From Streptomyces rishiriensis (lineage in GTDB: Bacteria > Actinomycetota > Actinomycetes > Streptomycetales > Streptomycetaceae), in contig NZ_BEWA01000017.1 of assembly GCF_003112535.1 (NCBI RefSeq), positions 1 to 64,000 of the forward strand: a DNA stretch of 64,000 nucleotides, read 5' to 3'. Positions 1 to 7,722 of the stretch are shown one piece after another (the stretch's first letter is position 1; every line of letters starts with the position of its first letter). Both the position numbers and the translations under genes were made by a program. The notes beneath the pieces are model-generated. The model was not told where the DNA came from and made no database searches. It saw only the letters and a list, made by a program, of their open reading frames with translations.

Positions 1-863
1 CCCGTCACCGTCAGTCCCGTGTTGCCCGTGGTCCGGGCGGTCGTGACGGTCACGTTCGCCGACGGCTGGGTCGAGAGCTTCAGCGAGTAGGTGCCCGTCT
101 TGCCCTGCTGCACGGCCAGCTGGCTCGCGGAGGCGACCACGGCGGGTCCGGAGGCGACCGTGATGCCGACCGGGGTCGACGACGCCGACGCGCCCAGGCT
201 GTCGTACGCCTTGGCGACCAGGGAGTGACTGCCCGCGGACAGGCCGGAGGCGGACAGGGAGTACGGCGCGCTCGTGTCCGTGCCGAGCAGGGTCGTGTCG
301 TCGTAGAACTCGACCTTGGTGATCGTCGCGTTGTCGGCGGCCGCGGCGGTCGCCGCGAGCGGCACGGCGTCCCCCTGCGTGTAGACGGCGCCCGCGGTCG
401 GGCTGGTCAGCACGGTGATCGGCGGCTGGTGCGCGCCGACGCAGGCGGTGCCGTTGACCGAGAAGCTCGCGGGAGCGGCGTTCGTGCCGCTGTAGGTGAA
501 CTGCGCGCCCGTGCTGACCGCCGCGCCCGCGGCGATCGTCCCGTTGTACGAGGCGTTGTTCACCGTGATCTGCTGACCGGACTGCGCCCAGCTGCCGTTC
601 CAGCCGTTCGACAGCTTCTGGTTGCCCGTGTAGGCGTACGTCAGCGTCCAGCCGTTGATGGCGTCCGTGCCGCGGTTGGTGAGGGTCACGTCCGCGGTGA
701 AGCCGGAGCCCCAGTCGTTCGTCTTGTAGTCCACGCTGCACTGAACTCCCGCTGCCTGTGCGGGGGTTGTGCTCGTACTCAGCATGGCGAAGGGGAGGGC
801 GAGGGCCGCCACGGCGGCGGTCCACAGCCGCCGCGCCCCGCGGCGTCTGCGTGAGGGATCCAT
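1..863 (-). CDS. GH48 cellulose 1,4-beta-cellobiosidase, N-terminal part (cut by window edge)
   Basis: Secreted exocellulase. Only the first 287 codons lie in the window; the catalytic domain is beyond position 1. The start is the ATG at 863, with AAGGAGG about 8 bases upstream. Seen in order: an Arg-rich n-region (MDPSRRRRGARR), a hydrophobic core and an AQA-type signal cleavage site near residue 37; a CBM2 cellulose-binding module from about residue 40 (CSVDYKTNDWGSGFTADV) to about 140; then an Ig-like segment (SPTAGAVYTQGDAVPLAAT) of the kind that precedes the catalytic domain in Streptomyces GH48 proteins. The GH48 call rests on this architecture and on the divergent GH5 and GH6 cellulases, not on catalytic residues. 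The gene diverges from the GH5 gene across a region with two CebR-type boxes, so cellobiose-dependent repression is likely. Confidence 0.8.
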   Translation of the reverse strand, partial: MDPSRRRRGARRLWTAAVAALALPFAMLSTSTTPAQAAGVQCSVDYKTNDWGSGFTADVTLTNRGTDAINGWTLTYAYTGNQKLSNGWNGSWAQSGQQITVNNASYNGTIAAGAAVSTGAQFTYSGTNAAPASFSVNGTACVGAHQPPITVLTSPTAGAVYTQGDAVPLAATAAAADNATITKVEFYDDTTLLGTDTSAPYSLSASGLSAGSHSLVAKAYDSLGASASSTPVGITVASGPAVVASASQLAVQQGKTGTYSLKLSTQPSANVTVTTARTTGNTGLTVT

Positions 864-922
864 GTGCTGGTCCTCCTTGCGGCTCGGAAGAAGTGGGGGA
901 GGAGCAACAAGCCTTGAACCAG

Positions 923-936
923 TGGGAGCGCTCCCA
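923..936. promoter_or_regulatory. CebR-type operator, perfect palindrome
   Basis: TGGGAGCGCTCCCA is a perfect 14-bp palindrome identical to the known Streptomyces CebR (LacI family) binding site. It lies 60 bp upstream of the GH48 start and 190 bp upstream of the GH5 start, in the shared divergent promoter region. Confidence 0.9.
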
Positions 937-1064
937 TAGTGGGGATGGGGGTGAACGCGGTCAAGATGCTTGAAGAGTCGAAAAGATTCGACACGTCAAC
1001 TTGAGGGAAAGTCAGCGACGCCTCTGTTCTTTGCCAGCACTTGGCGCTAGCTTCGAGACACCAG

Positions 1065-1078
1065 TGGGAGCGATTCCA
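1065..1078. promoter_or_regulatory. Second CebR-type operator, imperfect
   Basis: TGGGAGCGATTCCA keeps the left half of the CebR box and differs at two positions in the right half. It lies 49 bp upstream of the GH5 ATG and is probably the box controlling the plus-strand cellulase transcript. Confidence 0.75.
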
Positions 1079-1126
1079 TCAGTCGACGCGTCTGTCACGA
1101 CGCGCCTGAGCTGCAAGGAGTCGCTC

Positions 1127-2620
1127 ATGCGACACCCCCCGCGTTCAGCACTTCTCGCCGTGGCCGGCACGGTCGCCCTCGTTGCGGGCGCCCTGCTGCC
1201 GGTCGTCACGGCGCAGGGAGCGGCGCCTGCCTGCTCCGTGGAGTACTCCGTCACCGGTCAGTGGGACGCCGGCTTCCAGGCTGCCGTGAAAATCACCAAC
1301 AACGCGGCGGCCATGAGCAGTTGGAGCCTGGCCTTCGACTTCGCGAACGGGCAGAAGGTCACCCAGGGCTGGAGCGCCAAGTGGTCCCAGTCCGGCACGG
1401 CGGTCACCGCCGCGAACGAGAGCTGGAACGCTTCCCTGGGCTCCGGTGAGAGCGTCAGCGCGGGGTTCGTCGCCTCCAGGTCGGGAGCGAACGCCGTACC
1501 GACGACGTTCAGGCTCAACGGAACGACCTGCAACGTGGACTCCACCCCCACGCCCACCCCCACGCCCACCGCACCGCCCTCGACCGATCCGCCGGGCACC
1601 GGTGACGGTCCGCCCGCGTTGCACGTCTCGGGGAACAGGCTCGTGGACGCCGCCGGCAGGAACCGCCGCCTGCTCGGCGTGAACCGCTCGGGCGGCGAGT
1701 TCATGTGCGTGCAGGGGCGCGGCATCTGGGACGGCCCGGTCGACGACGCGGCCGTCAAGGCGATCGCGGACTGGAGGGTGAACACCGTCCGGATCCCCCT
1801 CAACGAGGAGTGCTGGCTGGGCCTGTCGAACATCGACCCCGCGTACGGCGGCGCGAACTACGTCAACGCCGTGAAGCAACTGGTGGCCCGCGTCGAGGCG
1901 CACGGCATGACGCCGATCGTCGAACTGCACTGGACCTACGGCCAGTACACGGGCAACTCGGCCGGCTGCTCCGACGTGCACGCCACCTGCCAGAAGCCGA
2001 TGCCCGACATGCAGTACTCGCCGTCGTTCTGGACCTCGGTGGCGAACACGTTCAAGAACGACACGGCCGTCGCGTTCGATCTGTTCAACGAGCCCTACCC
2101 GGACCGCGCCGCCTCCACGACCGCCCAGGCGTGGCAGTGCTGGCGGGACGGCGGCTCCTGCCCCGGCATCGGCTACCAGGTCGCCGGAATGCAGGATCTC
2201 GTCGACTCGGTACGGGCGGCCGGGGCCCGGAACGTGATCCTGGCCGGCGGGCTCGCCTACTCCAACGACCTCGGCCAGTGGCTGACGTACAAGCCCGACG
2301 ACCCGACCGGCAATCTCGCCGCCGCCTACCACGTCTACAACTTCAACAGCTGCGCCGACGTGGGCTGCTGGAACTCGACGCTCGCCCCCGTGGCCGCCCG
2401 CGTGCCGCTCGTCGCCGGGGAGATCGGGGAGAACACCTGCTCGCACGGTTTCGTCGACCAGGTCATGAAGTGGTTCGACGACCACGGCCTGTCCTATCTG
2501 GGCTGGACGTGGAACACCTGGGACTGCTCCACGGGGCCGTCCCTGATCTCCGGCTACGACGGTACGCCCACGGCGTACGGCACCGGCTTGCGCGATCATC
2601 TGCGCGCACTCCAGGGATAG
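1127..2620 (+). CDS. Secreted CBM2-GH5 endo-beta-1,4-glucanase
   Basis: Endoglucanase that cuts internal beta-1,4 bonds of cellulose outside the cell; 497 residues. The start is the ATG at 1127 behind GCAAGGAG; the frame is open further upstream, but that stretch covers the operators and has no signal peptide. Order of parts: signal peptide 1-33, CBM2 about 36-136 (CSVEYSVTGQWDAGF), a PT-rich linker about 140-155, then a GH5 catalytic domain to the end. The predicted acid/base is Glu322 in FDLFNEPYPD and the nucleophile Glu432 in LVAGEIGENTC. It diverges from the GH48 gene and is followed by the GH6 gene. Together these supply exo and endo activities acting from different chain ends, presumably induced by cellobiose through CebR. 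Confidence 0.93.
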   Translation: MRHPPRSALLAVAGTVALVAGALLPVVTAQGAAPACSVEYSVTGQWDAGFQAAVKITNNAAAMSSWSLAFDFANGQKVTQGWSAKWSQSGTAVTAANESWNASLGSGESVSAGFVASRSGANAVPTTFRLNGTTCNVDSTPTPTPTPTAPPSTDPPGTGDGPPALHVSGNRLVDAAGRNRRLLGVNRSGGEFMCVQGRGIWDGPVDDAAVKAIADWRVNTVRIPLNEECWLGLSNIDPAYGGANYVNAVKQLVARVEAHGMTPIVELHWTYGQYTGNSAGCSDVHATCQKPMPDMQYSPSFWTSVANTFKNDTAVAFDLFNEPYPDRAASTTAQAWQCWRDGGSCPGIGYQVAGMQDLVDSVRAAGARNVILAGGLAYSNDLGQWLTYKPDDPTGNLAAAYHVYNFNSCADVGCWNSTLAPVAARVPLVAGEIGENTCSHGFVDQVMKWFDDHGLSYLGWTWNTWDCSTGPSLISGYDGTPTAYGTGLRDHLRALQG

Positions 2621-2630
2621 GCGCCACGAG

Positions 2631-2654
2631 CCGGCCCCGCGAACACGGGGCCGG
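2631..2654 (+). terminator. GC-rich hairpin after GH5 gene
   Basis: CCGGCCCCG and CGGGGCCGG form a 9-bp perfect stem with a 6-base loop, starting 11 bases after the GH5 stop. There is no U-tract, as is common in Streptomyces terminators. It may limit readthrough into the GH6 gene. Confidence 0.6.
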
Positions 2655-2882
2655 TCGAGCGGACACGGGGCCGCCTGAACGGGATCCGCCGACACCGATC
2701 CGCCCGACACCGGATCTACCCGACCGGATCCACCCGGCGTCCGTACGTCGGCGGGTCCCAGGGCGGGAACCGCCGACGGACCCGCGGATCGGATGCCTCG
2801 CACCGCATACGCACACCGAACAGAAACACCGAAGGAACGGACAAACTCCCGCAACCCGCAACCAAGAAGGAAACCCGCACTC

Positions 2883-4619
2883 ATGAGCCGTAGCAGAACA
2901 GCGGTACTCGCCGCGCTGGCGCTGGTCGCCGGCGCCTCCGGGACGGCGCTCGCGGTCGTCCCCGGCGATCCGGGCATCGCCGCCATCCCGTGCAGCGTCG
3001 ACTACAAGGTGCAGAACGACTGGGGCAGCGGCTTCACCGCCGCCGTCACCGTGACCAACAACTCCGCCGCCAAGTCGAGTTGGGCGGTGAAGTGGACGTA
3101 CGCCGGCAGTCAGAAGGTCACCAACGCGTGGAACGCGAAGGTCACCCAGTCCGGCACGGCCGTCACCGCCGCCAACGAGACCTACAACGGGACGCTGGCG
3201 ACCGGCGGTTCGGTCAGCTTCGGGTTCCAGGGCACCTACAGCGGCACCAACGCGGTCCCGGCCACGTTCACCCTCGACGGCGTGACCTGCAACGTCGACG
3301 GCGGGACCGGCGGTCCCACCGACCCCGGCCCGACCGACCCCGGCCCGACCGGTCCCGGCACTCCGGGTACCAAGGTCGACAACCCCTACGCCGGCGCCAA
3401 GGTCTACGTGAACCCCGAATGGTCGGCGCACGCCGCCGCCGAGCCGGGCGGCAGCCGCGTCTCCAACCAGCCCACCGGCGTCTGGCTCGACCGCATCGCC
3501 GCCATCAACGGAGCCAACGGCGGCATGGGCCTGCGCGCCCACCTCGACGCGGCCCTCGCGCAGAAGGGCAGCGGTGAGGAAGTCGTGCAGCTGGTCGTCT
3601 ACGACCTTCCCGGACGGGACTGCTCGGCCCTCGCCTCCAACGGCGAGCTCGGCCCGACGGAGATCGACAAGTACAAGACGCAGTTCATCGACCCCATCGC
3701 GGCCATTCTCGCCGACAGCAAGTACGCGGGCCTGCGGATCGTCACCGCCGTCGAGATCGACTCCCTGCCGAACCTCGTCACCAACACGGGCGGCAAGGCC
3801 ACCGCCACCCCGGCCTGCGACACCATGAAGGCCAACGGCAACTACGTGAAGGGCGTCGGCTACGCGCTGAAGAAGCTCGGCGCGATCCCCAACGTCTACA
3901 ACTACATCGACGCCGGTCACCACGGCTGGCTCGGCTGGGACGACAACTTCGTCCCCTCCGCCCAGATCATGTACCAGGCCGCCACCGCCGAAGGCGCGAC
4001 CGTCGACGACGTGCACGGCTTCATCACCAACACGGCCAACTACAGCGCCCTGAAGGAGGACAACTTCACCATCAACGACACGGTGGCCGGCAAGTCGGTC
4101 CGTGAGTCCAAGTGGGTGGACTGGAACCGCTACGTCGACGAGCTGTCGTACGCCCAGGCCTTCCGCAACCAGCTGGTGACCACCGGCTTCAGGCCCGGCA
4201 TCGGCATGCTGATCGACACCTCCCGCAACGGCTGGGGCGGCGCCGCCCGGCCCACCGGCCCGGGCGCCACGACCAGCGTGGACACCTACGTCAACGGCGG
4301 CCGTTACGACCGCCGGATCCACGTCGGCAACTGGTGCAACCAGTCCGGCGCGGGCCTCGGTGAGCGTCCCAAGGCGGCGCCGGCCGCCGGGATCGACGCC
4401 TACGTGTGGATGAAGCCGCCGGGCGAGTCGGACGGCGCCAGCTCGGCCATCGCCAACGATGAGGGCAAGGGCTTCGACCGGATGTGCGACCCGACCTACA
4501 CCGGCAACCCGCGCAACGGCAACAGCATGTCCGGCGCCCTGCCGAACGCCCCGCTGTCCGGACACTGGTTCTCCGCCCAGTTCCAGCAGCTGATGCAGAA
4601 CGCCTACCCGCCGCTGTAG
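2883..4619 (+). CDS. Secreted CBM2-GH6 cellobiohydrolase
   Basis: Processive exoglucanase releasing cellobiose; 578 residues. The start is the ATG at 2883 behind AAGAAGGAAA. Signal peptide 1-34, CBM2 about 37-135 (CSVDYKVQNDWGSGFTAAV), linker of TDPGP repeats about 140-160, then GH6. The GH6 signature VVYDLPGRDCSA with its catalytic Asp is present, as are VEIDSLPNLV, DAGHHGWLGW and the late KPPGESDG loop. Length and extra loops fit the exo-acting (cellobiohydrolase) branch rather than the shorter endoglucanases. The 262 bases before the gene have no perfect CebR box, so it may depend on the GH5 promoter or on a promoter not recognised here. Confidence 0.93.
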   Translation: MSRSRTAVLAALALVAGASGTALAVVPGDPGIAAIPCSVDYKVQNDWGSGFTAAVTVTNNSAAKSSWAVKWTYAGSQKVTNAWNAKVTQSGTAVTAANETYNGTLATGGSVSFGFQGTYSGTNAVPATFTLDGVTCNVDGGTGGPTDPGPTDPGPTGPGTPGTKVDNPYAGAKVYVNPEWSAHAAAEPGGSRVSNQPTGVWLDRIAAINGANGGMGLRAHLDAALAQKGSGEEVVQLVVYDLPGRDCSALASNGELGPTEIDKYKTQFIDPIAAILADSKYAGLRIVTAVEIDSLPNLVTNTGGKATATPACDTMKANGNYVKGVGYALKKLGAIPNVYNYIDAGHHGWLGWDDNFVPSAQIMYQAATAEGATVDDVHGFITNTANYSALKEDNFTINDTVAGKSVRESKWVDWNRYVDELSYAQAFRNQLVTTGFRPGIGMLIDTSRNGWGGAARPTGPGATTSVDTYVNGGRYDRRIHVGNWCNQSGAGLGERPKAAPAAGIDAYVWMKPPGESDGASSAIANDEGKGFDRMCDPTYTGNPRNGNSMSGALPNAPLSGHWFSAQFQQLMQNAYPPL

Positions 4620-4748
4620 GCCGCCGCTCCGCCCCTCGGGCGCGGTGCGCCGACGACGGTTCGCGTCCGGGTCCCTTGCCGGGCCGCGTCCGGACCGCGC
4701 CCGTCGGGACCACGTCCGAGGTGCGGCGACGGTGATCCGCCGGGGCGC

Positions 4749-5519
4749 TCAGCCCTCCCGGGCCAGCCCCCGGCGGATCGCGAACTCGACCGCGCAGTAG
4801 TCCCCGTCCGGCCGCTCCAGTTCGAAGGGAGCGGCCGGACGCAGCGGTGGCTGGGCCAGGAAGCGGGGGAGCTTCCCGTGGTGCGGCTGCGCCGCGTGCA
4901 CCAGGAACGGGTGGCAGAGGTAGACGTCGCCGGGACGACCGGTCGCGTAGGCGACCGGACGGTGCGCGGTCGCCTGTTCGAGCCGCGGCGCGATCTCGAG
5001 GATCGAGACGCCCTGCTCGCCGTACGGTGCGAGCAGCGGCGGCACGTCCAGATGCGAGCCCACGCGCACCCGGGTCGGGGCGTCGGCCTCGCTCACCTCG
5101 CTGAACAGGAACAACATCAGCAGCGCGCGATCCCTGGAGCGCAGGTCGGCCCAGGGCCAGGTCGCGCCGTCCGGGTAGTAGCTGCCCTCGATGTGCCAAC
5201 CGGCGTCGTCGGGCTCGGCCTCGTGCGGGAAGCGCAGCGGGAACGTGCCCAGCGAGTAGCGCGGCGCCCAGCGGCCCTCGCCCACCAGCAGATCGAACGC
5301 CTCGTGCAGCGCGGCGGCGTTGGCCGCGGCGGCGAACGGGCCCTGCGCCATGTCGCCGATCCGGACCACCGGCTCCTTCCAGGTGCCGGGGTCGTCCGGG
5401 TCGTACCCCGTCTCCCGCCAGAGCAGCCGGGCGCAGTCCTCGGCGACGCGCGGCGGGACGGCGCCCTCGAGCCGCACGAACCCGTCCTCCAGGAACCGCT
5501 CGACCTGTGCATCGTCCAT
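4749..5519 (-). CDS. Phytanoyl-CoA dioxygenase (PhyH) family protein
   Basis: Predicted Fe(II)/2-oxoglutarate dioxygenase of 256 residues; substrate unknown. The start is the ATG at 5519 (MDDAQVERFLEDGFVRLEG), where PhyH homology begins; the longer frame upstream has no homology-like sequence. The double-stranded beta-helix is suggested by GWHIEGSYYPDG (His109, Glu111), VGSHLDVPP, and GDVYLCHPFLVHAAQPHHG (distal His208), followed by Arg219 in LPRFLAQPP for 2-oxoglutarate. The usual HxD iron motif appears as HxE, so iron binding may be altered. It diverges from a methyltransferase gene 125 bp away and may share its regulation. Confidence 0.8.
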   Translation of the reverse strand: MDDAQVERFLEDGFVRLEGAVPPRVAEDCARLLWRETGYDPDDPGTWKEPVVRIGDMAQGPFAAAANAAALHEAFDLLVGEGRWAPRYSLGTFPLRFPHEAEPDDAGWHIEGSYYPDGATWPWADLRSRDRALLMLFLFSEVSEADAPTRVRVGSHLDVPPLLAPYGEQGVSILEIAPRLEQATAHRPVAYATGRPGDVYLCHPFLVHAAQPHHGKLPRFLAQPPLRPAAPFELERPDGDYCAVEFAIRRGLAREG

Positions 5520-5644
5520 CGGGTCATCCTCGGCGAACCGGCTTGCCGTCCGCATCCGGTTTTTTGCCGCCTCGGCAACAGGAGTGGCCCCGGTCCGGTG
5601 CGTCGGCGCACGCTGACGGCACACCGGACGAGAGGCTGACCACC

Positions 5645-6589
5645 ATGGCGCACCCCCCGCACGCATCTCACGGCGACCCGCACACCCCTGACGCCCGGCG
5701 CACCCAGGGTCACACCCCCACCCATCACCACACCCACGGCCACGACACCGACATCGACTGGGCCGAGATGGCCCCGCACCTCGAAGCGCAGGCCGAGCTG
5801 TTCATGCCCCTGTACGAGCGGGCCCTGGCCTGGCTCGGAAAGGAGGTGACCGAGCCGGGGCTGATCGTGGACGCGGGCAGCGGCCCGGGGGTCGTCTCCT
5901 CGCTGTTCGCCGAGACGTTCCCCGGCGCGCGGGTGATGGCCGTCGACGCCTCCGCTCCACTGCTGGAACGGGCACGGCAGCGGGCCGAACGGCTCGGTCA
6001 CGGCGACCGTTTCGGCACGCTCGCAGGCGAACTTCCCTCAGTACTCCAGGAGTTGGATTACCCGGCCGACCTGCTGTGGGCCGGCCGAAGCCTGCATCAC
6101 CTCGGTGACCAGCGCGCCGCCCTGACCGCCTTCGCCGAACGGCTCGCTCCCGGCGGGACGTTGGCGATCATGGAGGGCGGCCTGCCGTCCCGGTTCCTGC
6201 CGCGCGACCCCGGCTTCGGACGGCCCGGACTGGAGGCGCGGCTCGACGCGCTGCAGGAGGAGTGGTTCGCGCAGATGCGGGCCGACCTGCCCGGTTCCGT
6301 GGACGAGGCCGAGGACTGGGCGGCGCTGCTCGGCGCGGCCGGCCTGCGGCACGCCCGCAGCCGGAGCTTCCTGCTGGATCTTCCCGCGCCCGCCTCCGAA
6401 CGCGCCCGCTCCTACATCGCCGCCACCCTGTCCCGCCTGCGGGACGGCTTCGGCGACGCCCTCGACCCCGACGACCGCGCCGCACTGGACCGGCTGCTCG
6501 ACCCGGGCGACGAGGCGGGCGTGCATCGCAGGGCGGACGTCTTCGTGCTCGCGGCGCACACGGTGCATACGGCGGTGAAGCCGGTGTAG
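5645..6589 (+). CDS. Class I SAM-dependent methyltransferase with His-rich N-terminus
   Basis: 314 residues. SAM motif I is clear at about 73-83 (LIVDAGSGPGVVSS), followed by an acidic residue in VMAVDAS and motif IV-like DLLWAGRSLHHLGD. The first 37 residues are unusual: they hold eleven histidines (for example THHHTHGHD), a possible metal-binding tail absent from most methyltransferases. The ATG at 5645 lies in GACCACCATGG with only a weak ribosome site; a start after the His-rich tail is not supported because no good codon follows soon. Substrate unknown. It faces a strong bidirectional terminator downstream. Confidence 0.82.
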   Translation: MAHPPHASHGDPHTPDARRTQGHTPTHHHTHGHDTDIDWAEMAPHLEAQAELFMPLYERALAWLGKEVTEPGLIVDAGSGPGVVSSLFAETFPGARVMAVDASAPLLERARQRAERLGHGDRFGTLAGELPSVLQELDYPADLLWAGRSLHHLGDQRAALTAFAERLAPGGTLAIMEGGLPSRFLPRDPGFGRPGLEARLDALQEEWFAQMRADLPGSVDEAEDWAALLGAAGLRHARSRSFLLDLPAPASERARSYIAATLSRLRDGFGDALDPDDRAALDRLLDPGDEAGVHRRADVFVLAAHTVHTAVKPV

Positions 6590-6659
6590 GGCCGCCATGG
6601 GCGCATGTCATGAGCAACTCTTCCGGCCGATCGGCCAGCCCGACTGACGACCGGTGCGA

Positions 6660-6700
6660 CGCGTCGAGGGCGCCCCCGGAGCGGGGGCGCCCTCGACGCG
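6660..6700. terminator. Bidirectional terminator, 18-bp perfect stem
   Basis: The arms 6660-6677 and 6683-6700 are perfectly complementary (core GAGGGCGCCCCC / GGGGGCGCCCTC) around the 5-base loop GGAGC. It sits exactly between the convergent methyltransferase and aldo/keto reductase genes. Confidence 0.9.
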
Positions 6701-6727
6701 TGCGGGGGAGTTCACCCCCGTCGGTGC

Positions 6728-7564
6728 TCAGGCGACGTCGAACGTCCCCGGGTCGGGGCCGATGCGACGGTCCTCGTTCAGGGCGCTGATGGCCGCCAGG
6801 TCCTCGTCGTCCAGGCTGAAGTCGAACACGTCGATGTTCTCCTCGATCCGCGACGGCGTCACGGACTTGGGGATCACGACGTTGCCGAGCTGGAGGTGCC
6901 AGCGCAGCACGACCTGGGCCGCGGTGCGCTCGTGCTTGCGGGCGATCGCCACGATCGCGGGGACCTCCAGGAGGCCCTTGCCCTGTCCGAGCGGGGACCA
7001 GGCCTCGGTGGCGATGCCGCGCGCCGCGTGGAACTCGCGTGAGGCCTGCTGCTGCAGGTGCGGGTGCAGCTCGATCTGGTTGACCGCGGGGACGACCGAG
7101 GTCTCGCCGGTCAGTCGTTCCAGGTGCTCCGGCAGGAAGTTGGACACGCCGATGGCCCGCACGCGGCCGTCCGCGAGGAGCTTCTCGAACGCCTTGTACG
7201 TGTCGACGTACGCGTCACGGGCCGGGAGCGGCCAGTGGATGAGGTACAGGTCCACGTAGTCCAGGCCGAGCTTGGCCAGGGAGGTGTCGAACGCGCGGAG
7301 CGTCGAGTCGTACCCCTGGTCGCCGTTCCAGAGCTTGGTGGTGACGAAGATGTCCTTGCGGGGCACGCCGGAGGAGGTGATGGCCTTGCCGGTGCCCTCC
7401 TCGTTGCCGTAGATCGCCGCTGTGTCGATGCTGCGGTACCCGGCCTCCAGCGCGGTGGAGACCGCCTGCTCCGCCTCGTCGTCCGGCACCTGCCAGACAC
7501 CGAAGCCCAGCTGGGGCATCTCCACGCCGTTGTTGAGGGTGATCTGGGGGACCTTGCTGCTCAC
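6728..7564 (-). CDS. Aldo/keto reductase (2,5-diketo-D-gluconate reductase type)
   Basis: NADPH-dependent carbonyl reductase of 278 residues, cytosolic. The AKR catalytic tetrad is intact: Asp47 and Tyr52 (SIDTAAIYGNE), Lys77 (VTTKLWN) and His110 (LYLIHWPLP). The family signature near the C-terminus, VIPKSVTPSRIEENIDVF, is present and binds the 2'-phosphate of NADPH. The N-terminus MSSKVPQITLNNGVEMP is typical of the AKR5 group, so the ATG at 7564 is well supported. The natural substrate cannot be told; the name from the DKG reductase group is a family label. It lies head-to-tail behind the acyl-CoA synthetase gene, 158 bp downstream. Confidence 0.92.
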   Translation of the reverse strand: MSSKVPQITLNNGVEMPQLGFGVWQVPDDEAEQAVSTALEAGYRSIDTAAIYGNEEGTGKAITSSGVPRKDIFVTTKLWNGDQGYDSTLRAFDTSLAKLGLDYVDLYLIHWPLPARDAYVDTYKAFEKLLADGRVRAIGVSNFLPEHLERLTGETSVVPAVNQIELHPHLQQQASREFHAARGIATEAWSPLGQGKGLLEVPAIVAIARKHERTAAQVVLRWHLQLGNVVIPKSVTPSRIEENIDVFDFSLDDEDLAAISALNEDRRIGPDPGTFDVA

Positions 7565-7722
7565 GAGCTCTTGATCCTTCGGTTGTCCGTCAAAGTGGTA
7601 CTCCCATCGTCAACGATCACGACGGTCGCCGAATTCCTGCCCCCACTGATCGGTTTCCTCGGGAGCCTGTCGCAGACCCGTCTCGTGCCCGTCGGTAACC
7701 CGTTTCACCTCCCTGGGCGAGA

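Noticed and set aside
1145..2986. Long open frame opposite the GH5 gene (and similar long antisense frames at 2463-4565, 10964-12658, 40047-42575)
   Set aside because: Shadow frames caused by high GC; they show Arg/Gly/Val-rich composition, no homology-like motifs, and lie opposite genes with intact catalytic motifs.
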